Part shown: positions 1-5,736 of the stretch, one piece after another
Numbering within the stretch: the stretch's first letter is position 1
Layout of the letters: every line of letters starts with the position of its first letter
Source: Gammaproteobacteria bacterium
Lineage (GTDB): Bacteria; Pseudomonadota; Gammaproteobacteria; Chromatiales; Sedimenticolaceae
Reading direction: 5' to 3'
NCBI GenBank assembly: GCA_020445165.1
Contig: JAGRHE010000096.1
Span: 1 to 5,736 of the forward strand
DNA length: 5,736 nt
The notes under the pieces: model-generated
Told to the model about the DNA's origin: nothing
What the model saw: only the letters and a program-made list of their open reading frames with translations
The model's database searches: none
Position numbers and translations under genes: made by a program

Positions 1-1341
1 TACTACGCACGCTACCTGCCGGCCATGTCGCTGACCGTGCTGCTGCCGCTGGCAATCCTCGTGGTCGTCTTTCCGACCGATTGGCTGTCTGCATTGATCA
101 TGCTGCTGACCGCACCGCTGATCCCGCTGTTCATGATACTGATCGGCAAGGGCACCGAACGCCTGAACCAGCGCCAGTGGCGCACGTTGGCACGCCTGTC
201 GGCGCATTTCCTCGACGTGATCCAGGGGCTGACGACACTCAAGCTTTTCAATGCCAGCCGCCGCGAGATCAGCAACATCGCGCGCATTTCCGACGACTAC
301 CGGCGCAGCACGATGGCGGTGCTGCGCGTCGCCTTCCTGTCGTCACTGGCACTCGAGTTCTTCGCCACCATCAGCATCGCGGTGGTCGCCGTGTCGATCG
401 GCTTCCGCCTGCTCTGGGGCGAGATGGACTTCCTGTACGGTCTGTTCATCCTGCTGCTGGCGCCCGAGTTCTACCTGCCGCTGCGCAGCATGGGTACGCA
501 TTACCATGCGCGCCTGGAAGCCATCGGTGCCGCCGAGCAGTTGCTGCACGTGCTCGATCTGCCGGCACCAGAGAAGCCGCAGACCACCGCGGCACTGCCC
601 GACAATCATGCCGCAACGATCCGACTCGACGGGGTCAGCATCACCTACCCGGGTGATGTGCGCGCCCTGGACAGGGTCGATCTGCTCATTGAACCCGGCG
701 AACGAATCGCAGTCGTCGGCGCCAGCGGTGCCGGCAAGTCGACGCTGGCACGCGTACTGCTCGGTTTCAGCACGCCGGATTCGGGTCGGGTGCTTATTGG
801 CGACACGCCTTTGCAGGCGATCGAGCCGGCGGCTTGGCGCGCACGCCTCGGCTGGGTGCCGCAGCATCCACACCTGTTCGCCGGCACGATCGCCGACAAC
901 ATCCGTCTCGGTGCGCCGCAGGCGAGTGATGCCGAGCTCGCAGCGGCCGCGCGCCGGGCTGATGCCGATGACTTCATCAGCGCGCTACCAGCCGGCTACG
1001 CCACCGCGCTCGGCGAGCATGGCCAAGGCTTGTCCGGCGGTCAGATCCAGCGCATCGCACTGGCGCGCGCGCTGCTGCGTCATCCCGCGTTGCTGCTGCT
1101 CGACGAACCGAGTGCGCACCTGGATGCGGCCAGCGAGCAGGCCATCCAGCAGGCACTGGCGGCACTCGACCGCAGCACCACCCTGGTTACCATCGCACAC
1201 CGCCTGAACACGGTGCGCAGTGCCGACCGCATCGTGCTGCTCGATGGGGGACGGATCGCGGCCGTCGGCACGCATGCCGATCTGATCGAATCCAGTATTG
1301 CTTATCGCCGACTGGTCGACGACTTCACAGCATCGGCGTGA
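1..1341 (+). CDS. cydD: CydD, ABC transporter subunit for cytochrome bd assembly (5' end missing)
   Basis: This is the 3' portion of a fused membrane/ATPase ABC exporter half. The frame is open from the first base; 446 codons are visible and roughly 130-140 are missing, judged from a usual length near 580. CydD pairs with CydC in the inner membrane, and the complex is required for assembly of cytochrome bd oxidase; thiol export and haem handling have both been reported. About four membrane segments remain (visible residues ~10-27, 29-50, 111-137, 144-155). They are followed by the CydD-like APEFYLPLRSMGTHYHA stretch. The ATPase domain starts near residue 207: Walker A GASGAGKST (240-248, Lys246), signature LSGGQ (344-348), Walker B LLLLDEP (364-370, Glu369), switch His400. 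All ATPase motifs look intact. The stop overlaps the cydC start. The ATG at 25 is internal, not the real start. Assignment to CydD rather than another exporter rests on the membrane-domain motif and on the CydC partner. Confidence 0.93.
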   Translation, partial: YYARYLPAMSLTVLLPLAILVVVFPTDWLSALIMLLTAPLIPLFMILIGKGTERLNQRQWRTLARLSAHFLDVIQGLTTLKLFNASRREISNIARISDDYRRSTMAVLRVAFLSSLALEFFATISIAVVAVSIGFRLLWGEMDFLYGLFILLLAPEFYLPLRSMGTHYHARLEAIGAAEQLLHVLDLPAPEKPQTTAALPDNHAATIRLDGVSITYPGDVRALDRVDLLIEPGERIAVVGASGAGKSTLARVLLGFSTPDSGRVLIGDTPLQAIEPAAWRARLGWVPQHPHLFAGTIADNIRLGAPQASDAELAAAARRADADDFISALPAGYATALGEHGQGLSGGQIQRIALARALLRHPALLLLDEPSAHLDAASEQAIQQALAALDRSTTLVTIAHRLNTVRSADRIVLLDGGRIAAVGTHADLIESSIAYRRLVDDFTASA

Positions 1342-3017
1342 AACGTCTGCTGACATTGCTGGCGCTCTACCGGCCCTTCTACGGCTGGATGGCACTCGGC
1401 GTGCTCGCGTCGCTCGCGACCCTGCTCGCCAACGTCACCTTGATGGCGACCTCGGGCTGGTTCATCACGTCGATGGCGCTGGCCGGTGCCGCGCAAATGT
1501 CGATGAATTACTTCACGCCAGCTGCGATCATCCGTGGCGCTGCGATCATGCGCACCGGCGGGCGCTACGTCGAACGCCTGCTCACGCACGAAGCGACCTT
1601 GCGCCTGTTGGCCGTATTGCGCGGTTGGTTTTATATCCACCTGGAACCGCTCGCGCCGGCCGCCTTGCAGCAACACCACAGTGGCGACCTGCTCAGCCGC
1701 GTGCGTGCCGACATCGATACGCTCGACAACCTGTACCTGCGCCTGCTCGTACCCGGCATCACGGCACTACTGGCAACACTGATCCTGAGCCTGTACCTGG
1801 CGAGCCATGACACGCAGTTCGGTGCCGTATTGTTCGCACTGCTGATGGCTGCCGGTGTCGGTGTTCCATTGCTCGTGCTACGGCTTTCGCGGACACCGGC
1901 ACGCGCCCAGGTCACACTGATGGCCGCACAACGCACGGCGATCATCGACGCCGTGCAGGGCATGGGCGAACTGCTGCTATACGGCGCCGACGGTGCGCAA
2001 GCCGGGCGGGTCGCGCACACCAGCCGCGCACTGGTCGACGCGCAGGCCCAGCTGACCCGTGTCCAGGGGTTGTCGCAGGCGGCACTACTGCTGTGCGCCA
2101 ACCTGGCGGTATGGCTGCTGCTGTGGCTGGCGATTCCACAGGTCGAGCAGGGCACCCTGGCCAAACCTGACCTGGCGATGCTGTCACTGTTCACGCTGGC
2201 CGCCTTCGAAGCAGTCATGCCGCTGCCGGTCGCCTTCAAGGCCTACGGTGCGACGCTGGCAGCGGCCGAGCGCCTGTTCGCGATTGTCGATACGCCGCCC
2301 CCGGTCCGCGAACCCCGGGCCGGACAGGCGTTGCCGGACGATCTGACGCTGACTCTGCACGACGTGTCATTCACCTATCCGGGCGCCGCGCAACCGGCAA
2401 TCGATGAGCTGACGCTGCAGATCAATCCAGGTGATCGCATCACGCTGATGGGGCCATCGGGCGCCGGCAAAAGCACCTTGATCGATCTGCTGCTGCGTTT
2501 CCGCGATCCGGGCCAGGGTTGCATCCTGCTCGGAGGTCAGCCTTTGAGCGCGTTCGACAGCGATACCCTGCGCACCTGCTTTGGCGTCGTCTCTCAGAAC
2601 ACTCATCTGTTCACCGCGACGGTCCGCGACAACCTGTTGCTGGCGCGGCCGGATGCCACGGAAGAAGAGATCGAGCGTGCCTGTCGCGCGGCCGGCATCC
2701 ACGACACCCTCACCGCGTTGCCGGACGGCTACGACACCTGGCTCGGCGAGGCGGGTGCCAACCTGTCCGGCGGGCAGGCGCGGCGCGTGGCGATCGCGCG
2801 CGCATTGCTCAAGGACGCACCGATCCTGTTGCTCGACGAACCGACCGAAGGACTGGATGCATCAACGGCGCGCCGACTGCTGCAGACCCTGGCCGAGGTC
2901 GCATGCGGCCGCAGCGTGTTGCTGATCACCCATCTGCGTGTGCCGGACGGCTTGTTTGGCCCGGTGGTCGAACTGGACCGGGGACACATCGTGTTGCCAC
3001 CCGAAGCCGATGCATGA
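1338..3017 (+). CDS. cydC: CydC, ABC transporter subunit for cytochrome bd assembly
   Basis: Complete 559-residue partner of CydD, acting in the inner membrane in cytochrome bd oxidase biogenesis. The N-terminal membrane domain carries the hallmarks I recall from E. coli CydC: LALY near the start, TSGWF around residue 40, PAAIIRGAAIMRTGGRYVERLL, and later ADIDTLDNLYLR. The ATPase domain begins near residue 336: Walker A GPSGAGKST (372-380, Lys378), Q-loop Gln420, LSGGQ (476-480), Walker B ILLLDEP (496-502, Glu501), D-loop ending Asp507, switch His532. The start is GTG at 1338. It shares the bases GTGA with the cydD stop, a standard translational-coupling arrangement, and no other start fits the N-terminal motif as well. 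The C-terminus is short: it stops soon after the ELDRGHIV strand and lacks the usual GTH-x-ELL tail. Neighbouring frames do not supply that tail, so I see no frameshift. Confidence 0.95.
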   Translation: MKRLLTLLALYRPFYGWMALGVLASLATLLANVTLMATSGWFITSMALAGAAQMSMNYFTPAAIIRGAAIMRTGGRYVERLLTHEATLRLLAVLRGWFYIHLEPLAPAALQQHHSGDLLSRVRADIDTLDNLYLRLLVPGITALLATLILSLYLASHDTQFGAVLFALLMAAGVGVPLLVLRLSRTPARAQVTLMAAQRTAIIDAVQGMGELLLYGADGAQAGRVAHTSRALVDAQAQLTRVQGLSQAALLLCANLAVWLLLWLAIPQVEQGTLAKPDLAMLSLFTLAAFEAVMPLPVAFKAYGATLAAAERLFAIVDTPPPVREPRAGQALPDDLTLTLHDVSFTYPGAAQPAIDELTLQINPGDRITLMGPSGAGKSTLIDLLLRFRDPGQGCILLGGQPLSAFDSDTLRTCFGVVSQNTHLFTATVRDNLLLARPDATEEEIERACRAAGIHDTLTALPDGYDTWLGEAGANLSGGQARRVAIARALLKDAPILLLDEPTEGLDASTARRLLQTLAEVACGRSVLLITHLRVPDGLFGPVVELDRGHIVLPPEADA

Positions 3018-3034
3018 CATTGTGGACACCGTTT

Positions 3035-3059
3035 CGAGCCAGCCACGCGAGACGGCTCG
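3035..3059 (+). repeat. Small inverted repeat in the cydC-kinase spacer
   Basis: CGAGCC (3035-3040) and GGCTCG (3054-3059) form a perfect 6-base-pair stem around a 13-base loop in the 60-base spacer after cydC. No T-run follows, so it is not a standard intrinsic terminator. It ends 10 bases before the kinase ribosome-binding site (AAGGA at 3069-3073). It may affect mRNA processing, or it may be chance in GC-rich DNA. Confidence 0.25.
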
Positions 3060-3077
3060 CAGGCAGTAAAGGAAATC

Positions 3078-3926
3078 ATGTCACGCATCCTTTGTGTTGG
3101 TGTCGCAACCCTGGATATCGTCAACCGCGTCGAGGTCTACCCGGTCGAAGACAGCGAGGTACGCGCCTCGGCTCAGGTCCAACGCATGGGCGGCAACGCC
3201 GCCAATACCGCAATCGTGTTGGCACAGCTCGGTGAACGGGTCAGCTGGGTCGGAAACCTGCCGCAATCCGCCCCGATCATCGAGCAGGCCTTCGCCCAGC
3301 ACGGCGTCGAATTCGCGCATGCCAGGCGGATTGAAGACGCGGTAACGCCGACCTCGTACATCCTGCTCAGTGCCAGGACAGGCTCGCGCAGTATCGTGCA
3401 CTACCGCGACATGCCCGAGTATGCCGCCGCCGATTTCGCCGACCTGGATCTCACGGGATTCGACTGGATCCATTTCGAGGGACGCGCGGTCGATCAGCTC
3501 GCACCGATGCTGAAGCGCGCGCACAGTGCCACCGGCATCCGCATATCGCTCGAAGTCGAGAAGCCGCGCTCAGGCATCGAGGCCCTGTTCGACCTGCCCG
3601 ACCTGCTGCTGTTCTCACCGGACTATGCGCGGACCAAGGGCTTCAGCGATGCACAGGGGCTGCTCGGCAGCCTGCCGCGACCGGCCGTCGCCACCTGCAC
3701 CTGGGGCGAACGCGGCGCATGGGCGGTCGATCGTGATGGCAGCCTGCTGCATGCCGCAGCTCCGGTTCTGCACCGGGTCGTCGATACGGTTGGCGCCGGC
3801 GACGTGTTCAACGCCGCAATCTTGCACGCCCTTGCCGACGGCCAATCCCTTGACCGGGCATTGCCGGCCGCAGTCGCGCTGGCATCGGCCAAGTGTTCCC
3901 GGGACGGCCTCGCTTTGTCCCCATGA
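3078..3926 (+). CDS. PfkB-family sugar kinase, ketohexokinase (fructokinase)-like
   Basis: A 282-residue ribokinase/PfkB-fold cytoplasmic kinase, predicted to phosphorylate a sugar hydroxyl with ATP. Start is ATG at 3078, with AAGGA four bases upstream. The sequence follows human ketohexokinase (298 residues), as I recall it, throughout: ILCVGxxxLD at the start, YPxEDSE (21-27), GGNAAN (38-43), FDWIHFEGR (128-136), EVEKPR (159-164), and RVVDTVGAGDVFNAA with the GAGD motif at 239-242. Asp13, Asp25, Asn40, Asn43 and the presumed catalytic base Asp242 align with the fructose-binding and catalytic residues of ketohexokinase. Fructose phosphorylated at C1 is therefore the likeliest reaction, but the physiological substrate in a bacterium cannot be fixed from sequence, and other PfkB kinases act on nucleosides or other sugars. 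It lies 60 bases after cydC in the same direction and could be co-transcribed with it. No transporter or other sugar gene is nearby. Confidence 0.88.
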   Translation: MSRILCVGVATLDIVNRVEVYPVEDSEVRASAQVQRMGGNAANTAIVLAQLGERVSWVGNLPQSAPIIEQAFAQHGVEFAHARRIEDAVTPTSYILLSARTGSRSIVHYRDMPEYAAADFADLDLTGFDWIHFEGRAVDQLAPMLKRAHSATGIRISLEVEKPRSGIEALFDLPDLLLFSPDYARTKGFSDAQGLLGSLPRPAVATCTWGERGAWAVDRDGSLLHAAAPVLHRVVDTVGAGDVFNAAILHALADGQSLDRALPAAVALASAKCSRDGLALSP

Positions 3927-3941
3927 CCAGGCAACAACGAG

Positions 3942-3959
3942 CGATCCGCCCCCGGATCG
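3942..3959 (+). terminator. Hairpin 16 bases after the kinase gene, possible weak terminator
   Basis: CGATCCG (3942-3948), a CCCC loop and CGGATCG (3953-3959) make a perfect 7-base-pair stem just after the sugar-kinase stop. No T-run follows, so a canonical Rho-independent terminator is not supported. Its position suggests a role in ending or protecting the upstream mRNA. The rest of the 3927-4166 spacer shows no convincing gene or strong promoter. Confidence 0.35.
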
Positions 3960-4166
3960 GAACCGAGGCAGTACGATGATGCAGGATCGCGGGTGTAATA
4001 TGCGCACCAGAAAGTTCATGCACCTCGACCGGCATCCGGCCGCCTACGCAGGCACAGCAGATGTTCAAGTCGTCTGCATTCAGGTCGACATTCTCGGACG
4101 ACGAGCACCCGCGGATCGGCGATTGCCCGGCGACATCGCCCACCACCCCAAACGACGAGACAAAAA

Positions 4167-4649
4167 ATGACCGACGACATCAACTGTGACCAACTGTCCG
4201 CCTCAGCGCTCGGCAAGGAACTGGAGCGCAGCGAGTGTGAAGCCCTTGCCGGCATCATGGGTGTCCGTCACCTGCAGAACGGCGAAGTGCTGGTCAGTGA
4301 GGGGGACGAGGACAACACGCTGTTCGTATTGGTCGAAGGTCGGCTATCAGTGATCAGCAGCGCTCAAGGGCAGGAACGCGTCGTGCATCGCATGCAGCCC
4401 GGCGAAGTGGCGGGAACACGTGCCTTCGTCGACCGGGCGCCACGCCGCGCAACCCTGAAGGCGATCGGCAAGGCCACCGTGTACACGCTGCAACCCGGGC
4501 CATTCGAATCCCTCCTCGACTCGCATCCGCGCGTCGTTTACCGCGTCATGCGCGGCCTGTTCTGCATCACGCATACCAACCTGATGCGCATGAACGTCGA
4601 AAGCAAGGAACTCTCCGATTACATCCATCGCAGCGGTCGACGCTACTGA
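4167..4649 (+). CDS. Stand-alone cyclic-nucleotide-binding-domain protein
   Basis: A 160-residue soluble protein built around one Crp-type cyclic-nucleotide-binding beta-barrel (about residues 30-120). The barrel is recognisable from VLVSEGDEDNTLFVLVEGRLSV (41-62) and from the phosphate-binding-cassette region GEVAGTRAFVDRAPRRATLKA (79-99). After the barrel there is only a helical tail to residue 160. The helix-turn-helix of Crp/Fnr regulators is absent, so it is unlikely to bind DNA alone and may act as a ligand sensor or protein partner. In the cassette, the Glu that in Crp contacts the ribose is Thr84 here, and the Ser next to the phosphate-binding Arg is Arg94. Classic cAMP binding is therefore doubtful, although Arg93 is kept. 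Start is ATG at 4167; the upstream ribosome site is weak (GAGA at 4157-4160). The gene stands alone between the kinase and the nitrogen-regulated region, and its role is unknown. Confidence 0.85.
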   Translation: MTDDINCDQLSASALGKELERSECEALAGIMGVRHLQNGEVLVSEGDEDNTLFVLVEGRLSVISSAQGQERVVHRMQPGEVAGTRAFVDRAPRRATLKAIGKATVYTLQPGPFESLLDSHPRVVYRVMRGLFCITHTNLMRMNVESKELSDYIHRSGRRY

Positions 4650-4653
4650 TAGA

Positions 4654-4676
4654 TGCCGCGCTTTGCCGGCGCGGCA
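4654..4676 (+). terminator. GC-rich hairpin after the cyclic-nucleotide-domain gene
   Basis: TGCCGCGC (4654-4661), a 7-base loop (TTTGCCG) and GCGCGGCA (4669-4676) form a perfect 8-base-pair, very GC-rich stem starting five bases after the stop codon. The position is typical of a terminator, but no T-run follows. It may be a non-canonical terminator or a 3'-end stabiliser. It separates the upstream gene from the sigma-54-like element at 4713. Confidence 0.5.
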
Positions 4677-4712
4677 ACTGCGGGTCCGGCCAGCGCTGAA
4701 GCGATAACGCCA

Positions 4713-4728
4713 TGGCATCGATGTTGCA
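4713..4728 (+). promoter_or_regulatory. Distal sigma-54 (-24/-12) promoter-like element
   Basis: TGGCATCGATGTTGCA matches the sigma-54 consensus TGGCACG-N4-TTGCW at 10 of 12 defined positions. The invariant GG (4714-4715) and GC (4726-4727) have the required 10-base separation. The predicted start is near 4739, about 718 bases before the glutamine synthetase start and with no recognisable gene directly downstream. I found no NtrC-type operator in the 150 bases upstream. It could be an alternative promoter with a long leader, a promoter for an RNA, or a chance match. Confidence 0.45.
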
Positions 4729-5111
4729 GCATGCTTCGGCGATGCACTTCGCCCAGCGCCAGGTGGCGAACGCCCTTTCCAAATAACAGGCGCAGTCTGC
4801 CATGGCCGCGCCAATGCGAACCTTTCGCCTTGGTCTCCAATCCAGGGGTAGACCGATTGACCCCGTTATCGGTTACCGAGCAAAGCGGACGATGTCATGC
4901 GACCAGACCGGTCACTGCTGCCCTGGCGGTTCTTTGCACAGGGCGCTTCCGCGTCTGGAAAGCGCTGCGCCGCCGCAGCCGGTTGCGAGGAACACCATGC
5001 GGAAGGCCAGCCACCACTCACCAGGGCGTCCGGCCAGACGAATCCGTGCATCGGGTTGCCGGTGAGTCGTGACAACAGCATTCGACATCCCGGTGGCAAC
5101 GAATGCGCCTC

Positions 5112-5126
5112 GCACCGAAGCGGTGC
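5112..5126 (+). promoter_or_regulatory. NtrC-type operator, distal enhancer site
   Basis: GCACC-GAAGC-GGTGC is a perfect inverted repeat fitting the NtrC operator form GCACY-N5-RGTGC. Its centre (5119) lies about 140 bases upstream of the predicted sigma-54 start near 5259, in the usual range for NtrC enhancers. It could also fold as a 6-base-pair hairpin with a 3-base loop. The second matching site one helical repeat set away favours the operator reading. Confidence 0.72.
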
Positions 5127-5153
5127 AAAAACAGGTCTGCCCGAGGCGAAAGC

Positions 5154-5168
5154 GCATCATTTTGGTGC
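5154..5168 (+). promoter_or_regulatory. NtrC-type operator, proximal enhancer site
   Basis: GCATC-ATTTT-GGTGC matches the NtrC operator with one substitution in the left half (T for C) and a perfect right half. Its centre (5161) is 42 bases from that of the distal site, almost exactly four helical turns, so both sites would lie on the same DNA face. That suits cooperative NtrC oligomer binding. It lies near -98 of the predicted start. Confidence 0.68.
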
Positions 5169-5232
5169 GAACGCGCAACCCGTGCGGGACTCGGAGGCAG
5201 AAAAACCGCGCCAATCCGGCCGAACCTCATAC

Positions 5233-5248
5233 TGGCATTCTTATTGCT
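5233..5248 (+). promoter_or_regulatory. Sigma-54 (-24/-12) promoter of the glutamine synthetase gene
   Basis: TGGCATTCTTATTGCT matches TGGCACG-N4-TTGCW at 10 of 12 positions, with the invariant GG (5234-5235) and GC (5246-5247) exactly 10 bases apart. Transcription should start about 12 bases past the GC, near 5259. Two NtrC-type operators at the correct upstream distance and a glutamine synthetase gene downstream make nitrogen-limitation control by phosphorylated NtrC the natural reading. No competing sigma-70 promoter stood out. Confidence 0.8.
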
Positions 5249-5258
5249 GATTCGGGGC

Positions 5259-5456
5259 ACCGTCCCTTCGACGAATCCCTGCGGACCGCAGCACGGTGCA
5301 CCCGCTGCTCCCACCGGAAAGTTCTCGAAGGTCCAGCGGAGCTGCCAAGTGCAGCACAGCCGCCATCAGGGCCCGTCATCGCGACCGCCCTGAGCGCAAT
5401 AAAACCTGTCGAGGGCGTCGTCCCGCAAACTGACCCAAGTCTGGAGCTTGAAATTG
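5259..5456 (+). other. Predicted 5' leader of the glutamine synthetase mRNA
   Basis: This stretch lies between the predicted sigma-54 start and the glutamine synthetase ATG, about 198 bases, long for a simple leader. Possible small stems are GCTGC (5341-5345) with GCAGC (5351-5355), and AGGGC (5368-5372) with GCCCT (5387-5391). I do not recognise a known glutamine or other riboswitch. The extent depends on the predicted start site. Confidence 0.4.
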
Positions 5457-5736
5457 ATGAAAAGCAAATTGGAGTACATCTGGTTGGACGGCTACAAGCC
5501 GACCCAGAGTCTGCGCAGTAAAACCATGGTCCGCAAAAACTTCAGCGGCAAGCTCGAAGATTGTCCGATGTGGTCATTTGATGGCAGTTCCACCAAGCAG
5601 GCCGAGGGCAACGCCTCCGACTGTCTGCTGAAACCTGTGATGGTGATTCCCGATCCCGGTCGCAAGAACTCGTATCTCGTCATGACCGAAGTGCTGAATG
5701 CCGACGGCACGCCGCACGTCAGCAACGGCCGCGCCA
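5457..5736 (+). CDS. Type II glutamine synthetase, N-terminal part (runs off window)
   Basis: The first 93 codons of a glutamine synthetase, the cytoplasmic enzyme making glutamine from glutamate, ammonia and ATP; the 3' end lies outside the window. The visible part is the N-terminal beta-grasp domain: YIWLDG (7-12), SLRSKT (18-23), MWSFDGSSTKQAEG (38-51), SDCLLKP (54-60), then IPDPGRKNSYLVM (64-76). The pattern matches the eukaryote-like GSII family (W-x-x-DGSST-x-QA) rather than bacterial GSI. Asp42 in FDGSS corresponds to the Asp50 that E. coli GS contributes to its neighbour's active site. GSII enzymes are about 330-370 residues and are not controlled by adenylylation, so control would fall mainly on transcription. 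That fits the sigma-54/NtrC signals upstream. The ATG at 5457 has GGAG at 5443-5446, a slightly long 10-base spacing; in-frame TTG at 5454 is a less likely start. The symbol could be glnA, glnII or glnT and is left blank. Confidence 0.9.
   Translation, partial: MKSKLEYIWLDGYKPTQSLRSKTMVRKNFSGKLEDCPMWSFDGSSTKQAEGNASDCLLKPVMVIPDPGRKNSYLVMTEVLNADGTPHVSNGRA

Larger units (their letters stand above)
4650..5456. other. 807-base intergenic region with sigma-54/NtrC-type signals
   Basis: No convincing protein gene was found on either strand. The open frames here encode Arg/Pro/Cys/Ser-rich translations without family motifs, typical of non-coding GC-rich DNA. The region holds a hairpin after the upstream gene, two sigma-54 -24/-12 matches (4713-4728 and 5233-5248), two NtrC-type operators (5112-5126 and 5154-5168), and a roughly 198-base leader before the glutamine synthetase start. 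A minor inverted repeat, ACCGAT (4852-4857) with ATCGGT (4868-4873), has no evident role. Positions 4740-5100 are otherwise unexplained. Confidence 0.7.

Noticed and set aside
25..27. ATG as the start of cydD
   Set aside because: The frame is open to the window edge and this ATG lies in the middle of the membrane domain; the real start is upstream of the window.
3996..4001. TAATAT, possible -10 element for the cyclic-nucleotide-domain gene
   Set aside because: No credible -35 element lies 16-18 bases upstream and it is about 165 bases from the start codon, so it is too weak to list.
4347..4814. Open frame on the - strand opposite the cyclic-nucleotide-domain gene
   Set aside because: It is the GC-rich antisense shadow of a well-supported gene, with no recognisable domain.
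4803..4818. TGGCCGCGCCAATGCG, sigma-54-like with correct spacing
   Set aside because: Only the GG/GC core and a few other positions match; such weak matches are expected by chance in GC-rich DNA.
4924..4938. TGGCGGTTCTTTGCA, a third sigma-54-like sequence
   Set aside because: Only 9 bases separate GG and GC; sigma-54 promoters need 10, and a one-base loss normally abolishes function.
4653..5072. Open frame of 139 codons on the + strand in the intergenic region
   Set aside because: The translation is rich in Arg, Pro and Ser with no family motif, no ribosome-binding site was seen, and the start lies inside the hairpin region directly after the previous gene.
5069..5521. Open frame of 150 codons on the + strand overlapping the glutamine synthetase start
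   Set aside because: It runs through both NtrC sites and the sigma-54 promoter and overlaps the clear glutamine synthetase start in another frame; its composition is not protein-like.

Overview
The window is a GC-rich stretch of a bacterial chromosome with tightly packed + strand genes. The CydDC pair, a stand-alone cyclic-nucleotide-binding-domain protein and a sigma-54/NtrC-type control region together suggest a proteobacterium, most likely a gammaproteobacterium. That placement is inference; no rRNA or species marker is present. No mobile element, tRNA, rRNA or CRISPR array was seen.

Layout. Positions 1-1341 hold the 3' three quarters of cydD, and 1338-3017 hold complete cydC, which overlaps cydD by 4 bases. 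Together they encode the heterodimeric ABC transporter needed to assemble cytochrome bd oxidase. After 60 bases comes a PfkB-family sugar kinase (3078-3926) that closely resembles animal ketohexokinase. A 240-base spacer with a small hairpin leads to a 160-residue cyclic-nucleotide-binding-domain protein with no DNA-binding domain (4167-4649). A strong GC-rich hairpin follows its stop codon. Positions 4650-5456 (807 bases) hold no convincing gene. The window ends in the first 93 codons of a eukaryote-like type II glutamine synthetase (5457 to the edge).

The most informative part is the 807-base non-coding region. Ahead of the glutamine synthetase gene it carries what reads as a complete nitrogen-regulated control region. 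Two inverted-repeat sites match the NtrC operator form GCACY-N5-RGTGC (5112-5126 and 5154-5168), with centres 42 bases apart, about four helical turns. A -24/-12 sigma-54 promoter follows at 5233-5248. The sites fall near -140 and -98 of the predicted start, the enhancer layout known for E. coli glnAp2. A second element matching the sigma-54 consensus equally well lies at 4713-4728, with no recognisable gene directly downstream. It could give a long alternative leader or an unrecognised RNA.

Functionally there are two blocks: a respiratory-assembly operon (cydDC, possibly extending into the sugar kinase) and a nitrogen-assimilation gene with its own regulatory region. The small cyclic-nucleotide-domain gene sits between them and its role is unknown.
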